Origin: Flavobacteriaceae bacterium
GTDB taxonomy: Bacteria > Bacteroidota > Bacteroidia > Flavobacteriales > Flavobacteriaceae
DNA length: 64,000 nt
Assembly (NCBI GenBank): GCA_014075215.1
Contig: CP046177.1
Span: forward strand, 3,968,501 to 4,032,500
Reading direction: 5' to 3'
The position numbers were made by a program, and so were the translations under genes. Shown piece after piece: positions 1 to 8,419 of this stretch. The notes under the pieces were generated by a model. The model did not search any database. It saw only the letters and a program-made list of their open reading frames with translations, and was not told the DNA's origin. Position 1 is the first letter of the stretch; each line of letters begins with the position of its first letter.

Positions 1-1
1 T

Positions 2-535
2 ATTGACAGGACCGTAAATGTAAATGTTGTGACTTCCGGTACAACAGCGGATGCCGCTTCATATACGGTTCCTACTACTGTTACCATTCCTGCCAACTCT
101 AATGTTGGAACTCTGAGCGTTACTGTTTCTGATATCAACATAGGTGCCGGAAAAACGATTGAGTTAGCTTTTGGAGAACAAACCGGATTATTTACAGGTG
201 GAAATATCACTTTAAGTGTCAACCAAGTATGTCCTACAAATGAAGTAACGTTAAGGTTAACTTTCGATAACTGGCCTGAAGAAGCCGGTTATAGATTAAC
301 CGATAGTTCCGGAGCAACCGTTGAGTCTATGTCAGCCGGAGCTTTTTCATCTGCTCCTGACGGATCAGACTGGAGTAGAGTTCTATGTTTAGCTGACGGT
401 ACTTATACATTTACCATTACAGATAGCTACGGAGACGGAGGTACTGCTGTACAAATTACGACCGGAAGCGGTGTACATAGTATAGCTGGTAATTCATATA
501 CTTCTAACTCATCCGTAACGTTTACACTTCCGTAA
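2..535 (+). CDS. C-terminal part of a secreted or surface protein (5' end outside window)
   Basis: The reading frame is open from base 2, so the start lies upstream and only about 177 C-terminal residues are visible; the internal GTG at 29 is not a convincing start. The visible part is rich in Thr, Ser and Gly and predicted beta. The first 60 residues resemble the Calx-beta-like/DUF-type repeats of Bacteroidota surface lipoproteins (pattern SYTVPTTVTIPANSNVGTL). A second region carries TYTFTITDSYGDGG, as in small extracellular beta-sandwich domains. There is no C-terminal T9SS motif or catalytic motif. It has the same flavour as the two lipoproteins at 57.5-59.1 kb, but I cannot show homology by eye. 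Function is unknown; an extracellular adhesin-like or binding role is an inference. A strong terminator follows directly. Confidence 0.6.
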   Translation: MDRTVNVNVVTSGTTADAASYTVPTTVTIPANSNVGTLSVTVSDINIGAGKTIELAFGEQTGLFTGGNITLSVNQVCPTNEVTLRLTFDNWPEEAGYRLTDSSGATVESMSAGAFSSAPDGSDWSRVLCLADGTYTFTITDSYGDGGTAVQITTGSGVHSIAGNSYTSNSSVTFTLP

Positions 536-554
536 GTTAGTAGAAAGTATTACA

Positions 555-600
555 TTATATAAAAAATAGATTGTCTTTAGGCAATCTATTTTTTATATAA
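555..600 (+). terminator. Rho-independent terminator
   Basis: Perfect 19-bp inverted repeat (555-573 against 582-600) with an 8-base loop. The 3' arm contains six T in a row. It sits 20 bp after the stop of the surface-protein gene and, being symmetric, could work in both directions. Confidence 0.85.
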
Positions 601-701
601 TGAACTCGTTTAAAGTTAAAAAGTCTTGAGTTAAAAGTTTGCTCAACTCTTAGAATACACTACAAAACAGCATTCTTTTTTTGAGATAAATAAAAGTTAA
701 A

Positions 702-1448
702 ATGGCATCGAACAATCAAACCGACATATTTGGGCTTAGAGCTATTATAGAAGCTATTAAAAATGGTAATGCTATTAACAAAATATATCTTCAAAAAGGA
801 TTAAGAGGAGATTTGTTTTTTGAATTAAAGAGATTAATTAATGCTCATGGAATAACTGTTAGTTTGGTTCCTGTAGAAAAACTAAATAAGTTATCCAAAA
901 ATAAAAACCATCAAGGTGCTGTAGCTCAAATTTCTCCGATAGCATTTGTCGATTTGGAACATTTAATAACACATATAAAAAATGATCATCAATTGCCTTT
1001 ATTTTTAGTATTGGATCAGATATCCGATGTTAGAAATTTTGGTGCTATCATTAGAACTGCCGAGTGTACGGGAGTAAATGGTATTATCATTCAACAACAT
1101 GGCAGTGCGCCGGTAAATGCGGAAACTGTTAAAACATCAGCCGGAGCAGTATTTAAAGTTTCCATTTGCAGAGTTAATCATATTAAAGATGCTTTATTTA
1201 TCCTTCAAGCCGAAGGTATCAAAACCATCGCAGCAGCAGAAAAAGCCAAAGATTCCATATATAGTGTTAACCTTAATCAACCGATAGCTATTGTAATGGG
1301 TTCGGAATATAAAGGAGTAAACCCTTCCATATTAAAAATAGCAGACTATAAAGCTAAATTGCCTCTAATGGGCTCCATAGCTTCTTTAAATGTTTCCGTT
1401 GCTTGTGGTGTACTGTTATATGAAACGTTGAGACAGAGAATAAGTTAA
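702..1448 (+). CDS. rlmB: TrmH/SpoU-family 23S rRNA (guanosine-2'-O-)-methyltransferase
   Basis: 248 aa, the usual length of the RlmB type, which methylates the 2'-O of a guanosine in 23S rRNA domain V using S-adenosylmethionine. Residues 1-80 form the short N-terminal substrate-binding domain (HGITVSLVP, NHQGAVAQ). The SPOUT knot motifs follow in order: motif 1 near residues 104-121 (LDQISDVRNFGAIIRTAE), motif 2 near 196-207 (IVMGSEYKGVNP) and motif 3 near 220-240 (LPLMGSIASLNVSVA). The catalytic Arg and the Asn of NFGAI are present. The gene stands alone, converging on the rhomboid gene 9 bp away. The family call is certain; the exact target nucleotide is inferred from family. Confidence 0.9.
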   Translation: MASNNQTDIFGLRAIIEAIKNGNAINKIYLQKGLRGDLFFELKRLINAHGITVSLVPVEKLNKLSKNKNHQGAVAQISPIAFVDLEHLITHIKNDHQLPLFLVLDQISDVRNFGAIIRTAECTGVNGIIIQQHGSAPVNAETVKTSAGAVFKVSICRVNHIKDALFILQAEGIKTIAAAEKAKDSIYSVNLNQPIAIVMGSEYKGVNPSILKIADYKAKLPLMGSIASLNVSVACGVLLYETLRQRIS

Positions 1449-1457
1449 TTAATCAGG

Positions 1458-2090
1458 TTACTCTTCTTCTTCCGTATTTCCTATAAAATTGCCATTCTTA
1501 TCAAAAAGTAAATCAAATTCGGTTTCTGAAAATTGAAACTTCTCTTTTACCGTACCCACTTTTTTGTAGGCCAAAGACAGAAGAATACCCATTACAAATC
1601 CTGAAAGATGACCTTCCCAGGACATTCCTTCTTTTATGGGTAAGATATACCAAATCATACTTCCATATAAAAAAATGACTATCAATGAAATTGCTATCAA
1701 CCTGTAATGCTTTCTAATGATCCCACTAAAAAAAATAAAACTAAATAACAAGTATATGATACCACTTGCTCCAATATGATATGCTTCTCTGGCTATGATC
1801 CATGTAAGAAACCCTGTCAGCAAACCTCCTATACACAATACTCTATATGCAATTTCTCTGTAAAATGAGAATAACGCAGCCAAAAGAACTGCAATGGGAA
1901 TAGAATTATTAAATAAATGTGAGGTATCACTGTGTATGAAATGGGTAAAAATAATACCTTTTAAACCACTAATAGTTCTCGGGAAAATCCCAAATTTATT
2001 GAAATTCAAATCAAAAGTAATTTCAACCCAATACACTAACCATATCAAAACAACAAATAAAACAGGAATTCTAAAAATGGTCCAATTCAT
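1458..2090 (-). CDS. Rhomboid-family intramembrane serine protease
   Basis: 210 aa with six predicted membrane segments. The catalytic dyad is visible: Ser in GASG (residue 109) and His in GHLSGF (residue 161). The HSDTSHLFNN stretch (53-62) supplies the conserved loop His and Asn residues of the oxyanion region. Rhomboids cleave transmembrane substrates within the lipid bilayer. The length fits the compact bacterial form without an extra cytoplasmic domain; a charged tail of about 35 residues ends in EEEE. The start is the ATG whose product begins MNWTIFRIP. It is convergent with rlmB and divergent from rarA. The substrate cannot be inferred from context. Confidence 0.88.
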   Translation of the reverse strand: MNWTIFRIPVLFVVLIWLVYWVEITFDLNFNKFGIFPRTISGLKGIIFTHFIHSDTSHLFNNSIPIAVLLAALFSFYREIAYRVLCIGGLLTGFLTWIIAREAYHIGASGIIYLLFSFIFFSGIIRKHYRLIAISLIVIFLYGSMIWYILPIKEGMSWEGHLSGFVMGILLSLAYKKVGTVKEKFQFSETEFDLLFDKNGNFIGNTEEEE

Positions 2091-2183
2091 TTTATGGTAT
2101 TTTGTTTTGTTGACTTTAACCCAAAAACTCCTCCATTTTTAATTTTCTGAATTTCTGTCATAGATCTTTAGTATTTTTACCTA

Positions 2184-3458
2184 ATGAATGAACCTTTGGC
2201 AGAAAGAATCAGGCCTAAATGCCTAGACGATTATATTAGTCAGCAACACTTGGTTGGTGAAAATGGTATTTTGACCAACCATATCAAAAAAGGTGTGGTT
2301 CCTTCCTTAATTCTTTGGGGGCCGCCCGGTACGGGAAAGACTACTTTGGCAAACATTATTGCAGCTGAGTCCGAAAGACCTTTTTACACATTAAGTGCTA
2401 TTAGTTCCGGTGTTAAAGATGTGAGGGAAGTTATTGAGAGCGCAAAAAAAAATTCAGGACTGTTTACAACAAAAAACCCCATTCTTTTTATTGACGAAAT
2501 TCACAGGTTTAGCAAATCACAACAAGACTCTTTATTAGGTGCCGTAGAAAAAGGTTGGATTACATTGATCGGGGCTACGACAGAAAACCCAAGTTTTGAA
2601 GTCATTTCCGCATTACTTTCCCGCTGTCAGGTATATATTTTGAATCCTTTTGGTGAGGATGATCTGATGGCTCTTTTAAAAAGAGCTATGCAGAAAGACA
2701 GCATGATCTCTAAAAGAAATATCCTCTTAAAAGAAACAGAAGCATTGACCAAAGTTTCCGGCGGCGATGCAAGAAAATTATTGAATATTTTTGAGCTTCT
2801 CGTAAATTCCGTAGTAGATCCGGTTACCATTACAAATCATTTTGTATTGGAAAATGTACAGAAAAATTCAGCCAGATATGATAAAGTCGGAGATCAACAT
2901 TATGATATCATTTCTGCATTTATAAAATCTATCCGTGGCAGCGATCCGAATGCAGCAGTCTACTGGTTAGCCCGAATGATTGAAGGGGGTGAAGATTTAA
3001 AATTCATTGCCAGAAGAATGCTTATTTCAGCTTCCGAAGATATTGGCAATGCAAACCCTACCGCATTTATTTTAGCAAATAATACCTTTCAAGCTGTATC
3101 GGTTATCGGTTATCCGGAGGCCAGAATTATATTAAGCCAATGTGCAGTATATTTAGCCTGTTCTCCTAAGAGCAATGCTTCTTACCTATCTATTAAAAAA
3201 GCGCAAAGAATGGTTCGGGAAACAGGTGATTTACCGGTTCCTCTACATTTAAAAAATGCTCCTACAAAATTGATGAAAGATCTGGAATATGGTAAGGATT
3301 ACATGTATGCTCATGATTTTGAAAATAACTTTACAACTCAGGAATATTTGCCTGAAGAAATTTCAAATACGACACTTTACGAGCCCGGCAATAATTCCAG
3401 AGAAAGAAATTTTAGAGATTATTTGAAAAAATTGTGGAAACATAAATATAATTACTAA
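2184..3458 (+). CDS. rarA: Replication-associated recombination ATPase RarA (MgsA)
   Basis: 424 aa AAA+ ATPase related to clamp-loader subunits; it acts at stalled replication forks and on single-stranded DNA ends. Walker A is GPPGTGKTT at residues 46-54 and Walker B is FIDEIHRF at 101-108. Sensor 1 (GATTENPS) and the Arg-finger region (ALLSRCQVY) follow, then the C-terminal MgsA tetramerisation part with DPNAAVYWLARM and SEDIGNANP. Everything is present at the expected length. The start ATG is the only one that includes the conserved N-terminal PLAERIRP motif. It is monocistronic, ending next to a small hairpin that also abuts the decayed DUF5723 gene. Confidence 0.95.
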   Translation: MNEPLAERIRPKCLDDYISQQHLVGENGILTNHIKKGVVPSLILWGPPGTGKTTLANIIAAESERPFYTLSAISSGVKDVREVIESAKKNSGLFTTKNPILFIDEIHRFSKSQQDSLLGAVEKGWITLIGATTENPSFEVISALLSRCQVYILNPFGEDDLMALLKRAMQKDSMISKRNILLKETEALTKVSGGDARKLLNIFELLVNSVVDPVTITNHFVLENVQKNSARYDKVGDQHYDIISAFIKSIRGSDPNAAVYWLARMIEGGEDLKFIARRMLISASEDIGNANPTAFILANNTFQAVSVIGYPEARIILSQCAVYLACSPKSNASYLSIKKAQRMVRETGDLPVPLHLKNAPTKLMKDLEYGKDYMYAHDFENNFTTQEYLPEEISNTTLYEPGNNSRERNFRDYLKKLWKHKYNY

Positions 3459-3463
3459 AACTC

Positions 3464-3484
3464 TTTGCCAAATCAATTCTGTAA
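3464..3484. repeat. 21-bp dispersed repeat, copy 1
   Basis: The 21 bases are identical to 37486-37506 and lie in the same orientation. The similarity extends a few bases imperfectly on both sides (about 30 bp in all). Both copies are intergenic. The origin is unknown; it may be the edge of an old mobile element or duplicated regulatory DNA. Confidence 0.6.
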
Positions 3485-3494
3485 GGATTTCTAC

Positions 3495-3516
3495 TAGGGC
3501 ATGTTAGCACGCCCTA
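3495..3516. repeat. Short hairpin of the GGGCRTGTTARCAC type; possible bidirectional terminator
   Basis: Inverted repeat TAGGGCATG / CACGCCCTA with a 4-base loop and one A-C mismatch. It contains the stop codon (TAG) of the DUF5723 pseudogene on the minus strand and lies 37 bp after rarA. The arm matches the terminal inverted repeat of the small element at 6882-7048, so it may be a minimal relic of the same repeat family rather than a dedicated terminator. Confidence 0.6.
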
Positions 3517-4883
3517 ATTAAAAACCACATTTATTCCTAATGCTACTGATACTGACTTTATAGCAGCTATATCTGTTAAACCGAAAATATTATCCACTGC
3601 TCCAAAAATATTGACATTTAAAAATTCACCGCTAATGGCAAGTCCAATATTTTTATTTGAAAAATCATTTACGGTATAAGTAACTTTTGTGTGAAATTTT
3701 TCTGTTAGGGATGTTTCAAAAAAACCGGTCAGTGCAAATTGTGATTTTACAGGCCTGAAAACAGAGTGTAATTGTACTCCGATAGCATTATAACGATGCT
3801 CTTTTTTTGTTTCTGCGTAACATACTACGGACCTCCGCTGCCCAAAACTATATTTCAAAGCAGCATTTATTTTTGCAGGCCTCCAGGAAACATAAGAATT
3901 TTCGTTTTTTCCGTTCGGAACCCGATTATTAAAAGCAGTATCCAAATCACTCCAATAATCCGTATTGTTACCATCGTATTGAAAGTTTATTCCGTCAAAA
4001 ACAAAGTCTCCTTTTGCTGTAAAATTATATGTTCTTTTTGAATGATTTATAAAGCCAATGTCTAAGATACTTCCGGAAAATTCCAGTTGCGGATTGATAT
4101 GATAGGTAAAGCCAATATCAAATCCCAAGCCCAGGTTTCCCCCTAAAAAAGTATTTGTATATAGATTTGTTGGGTTATTTATGATTTCATCATTCTCAAA
4201 AATGCCGGAAGATTTAATGTTGACATCAATATTGTTAAGATACTGTCTAAGGAGATTCGTATTGTCTGTAGTGGTCGTAAAAGTTCCCGAATTATTTGTT
4301 GTCTCCGCATTGAAAGCGGAAGAGTATATTTTTACTCTTGCTCCTATATTGAGTTTATCATTTACTTTTCTCGATATTCCTGCATGTAATACTCCTGAAA
4401 AATCTCCTTTAAAAGCCCAGTTGAGAGAGTGAAAAAGGCCTATTTAAGAAAGGGGCGTTCCCCTGATCGATGAGAATGGCAATATCTTTTGGAAAGTAAA
4501 AAATAAAATCCAACTCCTGATAAAATCCAAAACTGATATATGTTTGATCATCATATCTATATCCTCCATTCAAAACATCAATCTTTGTATGAAGGTCTAT
4601 ATAATCATTTTTACTCAGTTTGTTTATAACATTATCTACTTTAGTATTAAAATCTATTCCATTATTCAAAAACAAATCTCCCAAAACCAGATTTGTTGAA
4701 TTCACATTAAACGAAAAACCCGAAAGAAAAGGGACTCCTATATGGTATTTATAATTGATTTCTGCCCCCCGGGTTTAACAGCAGTGTTTGAGGAGTATCA
4801 GCAAAACCATATATCAATTCCTGTTGCGATATGCCTTTATTGAAGGAAAATAAAAGTACTATAAAAACGATTCTTCTAATCAT
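3514..4883 (-). pseudogene. DUF5723-family outer-membrane barrel protein, two frameshifts
   Basis: Translating the three frames in turn gives one continuous protein of about 455 aa: signal peptide (MIRRIVFIVLLFSF..ISQQ), then a long beta-rich chain with the DUF5723 landmarks ('DTPQTLLLNPG', 'GFYQELDFIFYFPKDIAIL', 'NIGARVKIYSS') and a C-terminal barrel ending in NVVFN. The frame is broken twice: one extra G in a six-G run near 4765-4770 and one extra T in a TTTT run near 4410. Each correction restores the expected sequence. Both lesions lie in short homopolymers, so sequencing error must be excluded. The ATG lies 3 bp after the upstream lipoprotein gene, so the two formed an operon. The family is probably an outer-membrane channel or T9SS-associated barrel; exact role unknown. 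Confidence 0.8.
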
Positions 4884-4886
4884 CTC

Positions 4887-5435
4887 CTACGTTCTTATAT
4901 AATAGATGCCTGTTGATTTAAAACTTACATTCTGAATTATATCAGGGTCTAACATTGTTGTACCGGCAGACATTTGTATTGTAACCCGAATCTTTCTTGT
5001 GCTTAAAAAATTCTGATTGTTTGCGATGACAATCGGAGCAATTACAGGAACCGTAAGTTGGTTGGAAGGTGCCGTAAAATTAATTGCGCTGTAAAGCACA
5101 TTATTATTTCCATCGAGAAAATCCATAGCAAATGTAAAGTTTCTGTTAAACTGATTATTTACTTCAATTGTTATTGCTACTCTTTCCGTATTGTCTCTGA
5201 TAAAAGAGTTTTCAAAAACCGTAATATTAGTAATTTCAGTCAGGGTGAGAATATCCGTATTGGTTGCCGTGTCAATAAAGTGATTTTGATTTAAATCAAA
5301 AAAAATAATTGGTGAATTATATACCGGCGTTGCGGAATAATCGACCTGGTTGAAATCCAAGTTATTCACACAGGAATTAAATACAAAACCCAAGAAAAGT
5401 AAAAACGAGTAATTCTTTAATAGATTTGTTTTCAT
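4887..5435 (-). CDS. Lipoprotein paired with the DUF5723 barrel gene
   Basis: 182 aa with a lipoprotein signal: charged MKTNLLKNY, a hydrophobic core and lipobox FNSC (Cys22). The remainder is a beta-rich, Asn-rich domain (residues 40-182) with no recognised catalytic motif. Genes of this type often precede DUF5723 genes in Flavobacteriaceae, and here the stop is 3 bp from the ATG of the barrel gene, so they were co-transcribed. The target duplication of the IS1595 derivative begins about 12 bp upstream of this start codon, so the original promoter has been separated from the gene. Reading frame intact; expression uncertain; function unknown. Confidence 0.7.
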   Translation of the reverse strand: MKTNLLKNYSFLLFLGFVFNSCVNNLDFNQVDYSATPVYNSPIIFFDLNQNHFIDTATNTDILTLTEITNITVFENSFIRDNTERVAITIEVNNQFNRNFTFAMDFLDGNNNVLYSAINFTAPSNQLTVPVIAPIVIANNQNFLSTRKIRVTIQMSAGTTMLDPDIIQNVSFKSTGIYYIRT

Positions 5436-5454
5436 ACTTTTTATATTATTATAA

Positions 5455-6041
5455 ATTGATTACCCACTTTTATACCAGTATTGATGAGTGACAGCTACTA
5501 CCAGTCTATCAAATAGTCTTTCAGCGAAATAGCGTCTGTTGAGTTTATAGCAGAACTCGTCAAGATAATTCTGCAAATATTTTCCTTTAATTTTATGGTA
5601 AATACCTAACAGAGTGCGTTTTGCATTACTTATGGCTATATGCACCGATTTTAGTGTGGTAATAGTGGTATAACGTGTATGGTTGAGCTGACGTTGTAAT
5701 TCGGCAGCAGAAATACCTTTTTTACTAAAAGTCATAAATGCCATAGCGAGATACCAAGTACGAATAGGTAAATTGGAGTTCTCCATCATAGTACCGCTGC
5801 GTAGAGTAGTTCTAAAACCACAATAAGAACATTGCCACATCCATTTAGACTTTAACCAATAGTGCTTTTTTGATTGACATTTTTTGCAAATGACTCCTTC
5901 TTTTGAACGAGCCAACTTCATATGTGATTTACAGGAAAACTCATCTGGAAATTGTTCAATAAAATGTAGTAAATTCATAATTCTAAACTTTATATTAAGA
6001 TACGAATTTTTAAATTAGTGGCATAATTAAGTGTAATCAAT
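5455..6041 (-). mobile_element. IS1595-family internal-deletion derivative (587 bp), non-autonomous
   Basis: Ends are identical in type to the full copy at 42450-43441 (terminal ATTGATTAC inverted repeats). The element is flanked by a perfect 8-bp duplication, TATTATAA, at 5447-5454 and 6042-6049. Compared with the 992-bp copy it lacks exactly 405 bp, with the join inside the 8-bp sequence ACCACTAT that occurs at both deletion borders in the full copy (42822-42829 and 43227-43234). It must either have moved with a transposase supplied in trans or have deleted after insertion. Confidence 0.92.
5460..5978 (-). pseudogene. IS1595 transposase lacking its catalytic core (in-frame 135-aa deletion)
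   Basis: 172 aa. Residues 1-105 keep the N-terminal zinc ribbon (CKKC..CSYC around 31-57) and the helix-turn-helix region; residues 106-172 equal the last 67 residues of the 307-aa transposase at 42513-43436 (HIAISNAKRTLLG...). The missing 135 residues hold the first two acidic catalytic residues. The deletion is a multiple of three, so a DNA-binding protein without nuclease activity could still be made. It could inhibit the intact transposase, which is inference only. Confidence 0.9.
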
Positions 6042-6157
6042 TATTATAACGTTTATTTCTCAAAAAAACACAGTTGAAAAGTTAAAAAGTGTAAAAAGCA
6101 ACTTTATTTAGGCATTGGCTAATTTTTAACTTGGAATTTTCCAACTTTAAACTTGTA

Positions 6158-6844
6158 TTAAAGGTATCTCTCTATTTCATTTAACGAGTTTACCGAAATT
6201 AAATTATCTCTAGTAATTTTTTCTTCTTCAAAATTACAATGTATCACGGAAAAATTGCAGTTTAACGCTCCTTGTATATCGGCCTCTAAACTATCTCCTA
6301 TCATAATAGAATTACCTGCTTTTGCATTTGCCTTTTTTAATGCATGTGCAAATATTTTTGGATTGGGTTTTTTAACTCCGGCAGATTCGGAAGTGATGAT
6401 TTGGCCAAAATAAGATAAAATTCCGGATTTTTCCATTTTAAGTGTTTGCACTTCTTCAAAGCCATTTGTTATGATATGCAATTCATATTTCTTTTTTAGA
6501 TATTCTAATAATTCAATCGTCCCTTCAAACAAATGATTGAATCCGGGTAAAAACTCTATATACTTTTCAGATAATGTCTCTATGAATTCATCGGAAATAG
6601 TATAACGCAGCGTTTTAAAAGTTTCATACAATCTACTATATCTTAATTTTTCTTTGGAAATTTTTTCTTCTCTATACAATTTCCAATAATGAAAGTTAAT
6701 CGGTTTATATACTTCTAAAAAAGAATCAACACTTATATTTATGGCATAATCATTTAAAACTTTTTTGAAAGTTAAAGCCGAGTTTTTTTCAAAATCCCAT
6801 AAAGTATGATCCAAGTCAAAGAATACATGCCGTATATGTTTCAT
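6158..6844 (-). CDS. yjjG: HAD-superfamily hydrolase, YjjG-type (nucleotide 5'-phosphatase)
   Basis: 228 aa from the chosen start. The HAD motifs are in order: motif I DLDHTLWDF (nucleophile Asp10, acid Asp12), motif II ITNGF (Thr), the motif III Lys in KKPNPK and motif IV MIGDSLEADIQGA. The YjjG/noncanonical pyrimidine nucleotidase subfamily is indicated by WDFEKNS and the C1-type cap at residues 15-100. The frame continues upstream for 49 more codons, but these lie inside the inverted-repeat element at 6882-7048 and are Lys/Arg-rich without family resemblance, so the ATG giving MKHIRHVFFDLD is preferred. Cytoplasmic; dephosphorylates damaged or noncanonical nucleoside monophosphates by family inference. 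Confidence 0.85.
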   Translation of the reverse strand: MKHIRHVFFDLDHTLWDFEKNSALTFKKVLNDYAINISVDSFLEVYKPINFHYWKLYREEKISKEKLRYSRLYETFKTLRYTISDEFIETLSEKYIEFLPGFNHLFEGTIELLEYLKKKYELHIITNGFEEVQTLKMEKSGILSYFGQIITSESAGVKKPNPKIFAHALKKANAKAGNSIMIGDSLEADIQGALNCNFSVIHCNFEEEKITRDNLISVNSLNEIERYL

Positions 6845-6881
6845 TTCAGTTATATTTCTTCTGTAAAAAACTAAATTTTGA

Positions 6882-7048
6882 TTAGGGCGTGTTAACACTA
6901 AGCCAAAAATTGTCTTTTTTCCTCTTTTTCTGCCTTTTTTCGTTAGTTTTTTTAAACGTAGCTCGGCTATGTTCTGCAAAAACTGCCTCAAAATCCAAAA
7001 AAATAGCTAAAAAATCCATGATTCCCGTTTAGTGTTAACACGCCCTAA
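6882..7048. repeat. 167-bp element with 20-bp perfect inverted repeats (MITE-like)
   Basis: TTAGGGCGTGTTAACACTAA at 6882-6901 is repeated exactly inverted at 7029-7048. A second inverted pair, CTAAATTTTG, lies just outside (6871-6880 against 7055-7064). The centre has no gene. It lies between the HAD gene start and the flippase gene and accounts for the false N-terminal extension of the HAD frame. A related half-site is seen at 3495-3516. No parent transposase is visible in this window. Confidence 0.75.
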
Positions 7049-7143
7049 AAAATACAAAATTTAGTTTCACTTCAGTAACCACTTCGTTAGTCCATAAATT
7101 TTTTTATTTGTTTTTTGTGAATTTTCAAATAAAAAAATTCATG

Positions 7144-7151
7144 TACTTTTG
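7144..7151 (+). promoter_or_regulatory. Possible -7 promoter element of the flippase gene
   Basis: TACTTTTG fits the Bacteroidota -7 consensus TAnnTTTG. No good TTG lies at the usual distance upstream, so the call is weak. Transcription would begin only a few bases before the TTG at 7163. Confidence 0.35.
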
Positions 7152-7162
7152 ATAAATAAATT

Positions 7163-8419
7163 TTGGTCTCAAAAATACATAAAAAGCTTTCATCAAATTT
7201 TCTTAAAAACATATTCATCATGTTTAGAGGAACTGCCATCGGACAGATTATTGCAGTCCTTGGTTCTTTATATTTGGCTAAACTGTACGGTACTGATGCT
7301 TATGGGGTGTTTGGGGTGTTTGTAAGTATCATTAGTATTTTTTCAATTATCAGTACACTTCAACTGGAAAAAAATATTGTTATCGCCAAAAATCTTCTCA
7401 GTGCTAAAAACTGGTATCATTTTTTGGGTATTGTAGTTCTTTTGGTTTCTGTTCTGTTAGTAGCCGGTATCTATTTTCTTTCGGAACAGCACATTTTAAA
7501 AAATATAACTCCACATCTTATTATATGTGTTTTCTTAGGAGGTATACTCTTCTCATTTTTTACTGTGAATGAAAGCTTTTTTATATTTAAAAAGAAATTT
7601 AAACTTTTGTCAAACAGTAAAATTTTACTTACACTTATAAATGTTAGTTTTCAAATTATTCTCTATTCAAGATACGAAATATACGGTCTGATCTATGGCT
7701 ATATTATTTCTCAATTTCTAATTGTTATTTTCTTTTATTTCCAAAACTTAAAATTTCCGGCACACATATATTTTCACTCTATAAAAAATGAATTAAAAAG
7801 CAATCCTACCATTATAAAGTACTTGTTACCGGGCAATACTATTAATGCTTTTGCCATACATTTAATGCCTGTTTTAATAGTAACTTTTTTTGATAAAGCC
7901 CAAGCTGGAGTTTATTTTTTTACGATGAAATTACTGACAGCTCCGCTATTTTTGATTTCTTCATCCGTATCACAGGTATATTTTCAAAAAATCTCCGAAT
8001 TATATCTGTCAAAGAGATCTGAAATCCTGAAAATCACAAAAAAATTAGTACGCGGAAATTTATTGTTGATGTTTTTTATTCTATTATTGATAAATACTTT
8101 AGGTATATATCTTTTAGAGTTGTATTTACATAGGGATTGGCAACATATTAGCATGTTTACTTTAGGATTGTCTTTTTTAATTTTTGCCAGAACCTCTTTT
8201 AATCCCGTCAGTAGTTTAATTGTTGTTTTAAATAAAAATCACATAAGTTTACTATTCAATAGCTATTTACTTTCAGTAAACCTAATTGCAGTCTATGTCG
8301 GACACCTACAAAATACGATTACTGTTACCATCGTTATTTTATCTGTTTTCGGAGGAATCGGATATTTCCTTTTACTACTATATTTTTTGAATGTCCTAAA
8401 AAAATTAAAAAATGTTTAA
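7163..8419 (+). CDS. Polysaccharide flippase (Wzx/MATE-like)
   Basis: 418 aa integral membrane protein with about 12 predicted helices and no large soluble domain, as in lipid-linked oligosaccharide translocases. The opening SNFLKNIFIMFRGTAIGQ followed by YGTDAYGVFGVF is typical of the polysaccharide-biosynthesis protein family. The TTG at 7163 is chosen because this conserved opening would be cut by the next start, ATG 7220, although the -7 element at 7144 leaves almost no leader for TTG. It overlaps the next gene by 8 bp. Together with the acetyltransferase and the two convergent genes that follow, it suggests a fragment of a surface-polysaccharide locus. The substrate is unknown. Confidence 0.8.
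   Translation: MVSKIHKKLSSNFLKNIFIMFRGTAIGQIIAVLGSLYLAKLYGTDAYGVFGVFVSIISIFSIISTLQLEKNIVIAKNLLSAKNWYHFLGIVVLLVSVLLVAGIYFLSEQHILKNITPHLIICVFLGGILFSFFTVNESFFIFKKKFKLLSNSKILLTLINVSFQIILYSRYEIYGLIYGYIISQFLIVIFFYFQNLKFPAHIYFHSIKNELKSNPTIIKYLLPGNTINAFAIHLMPVLIVTFFDKAQAGVYFFTMKLLTAPLFLISSSVSQVYFQKISELYLSKRSEILKITKKLVRGNLLLMFFILLLINTLGIYLLELYLHRDWQHISMFTLGLSFLIFARTSFNPVSSLIVVLNKNHISLLFNSYLLSVNLIAVYVGHLQNTITVTIVILSVFGGIGYFLLLLYFLNVLKKLKNV

Noticed and set aside
6845..6991. N-terminal extension of 49 codons on the HAD phosphatase
   Set aside because: It lies within the inverted-repeat element at 6882-7048, is Lys/Arg-rich without family resemblance, and the standard YjjG start is MKHIRHVFFDLD at 6844.
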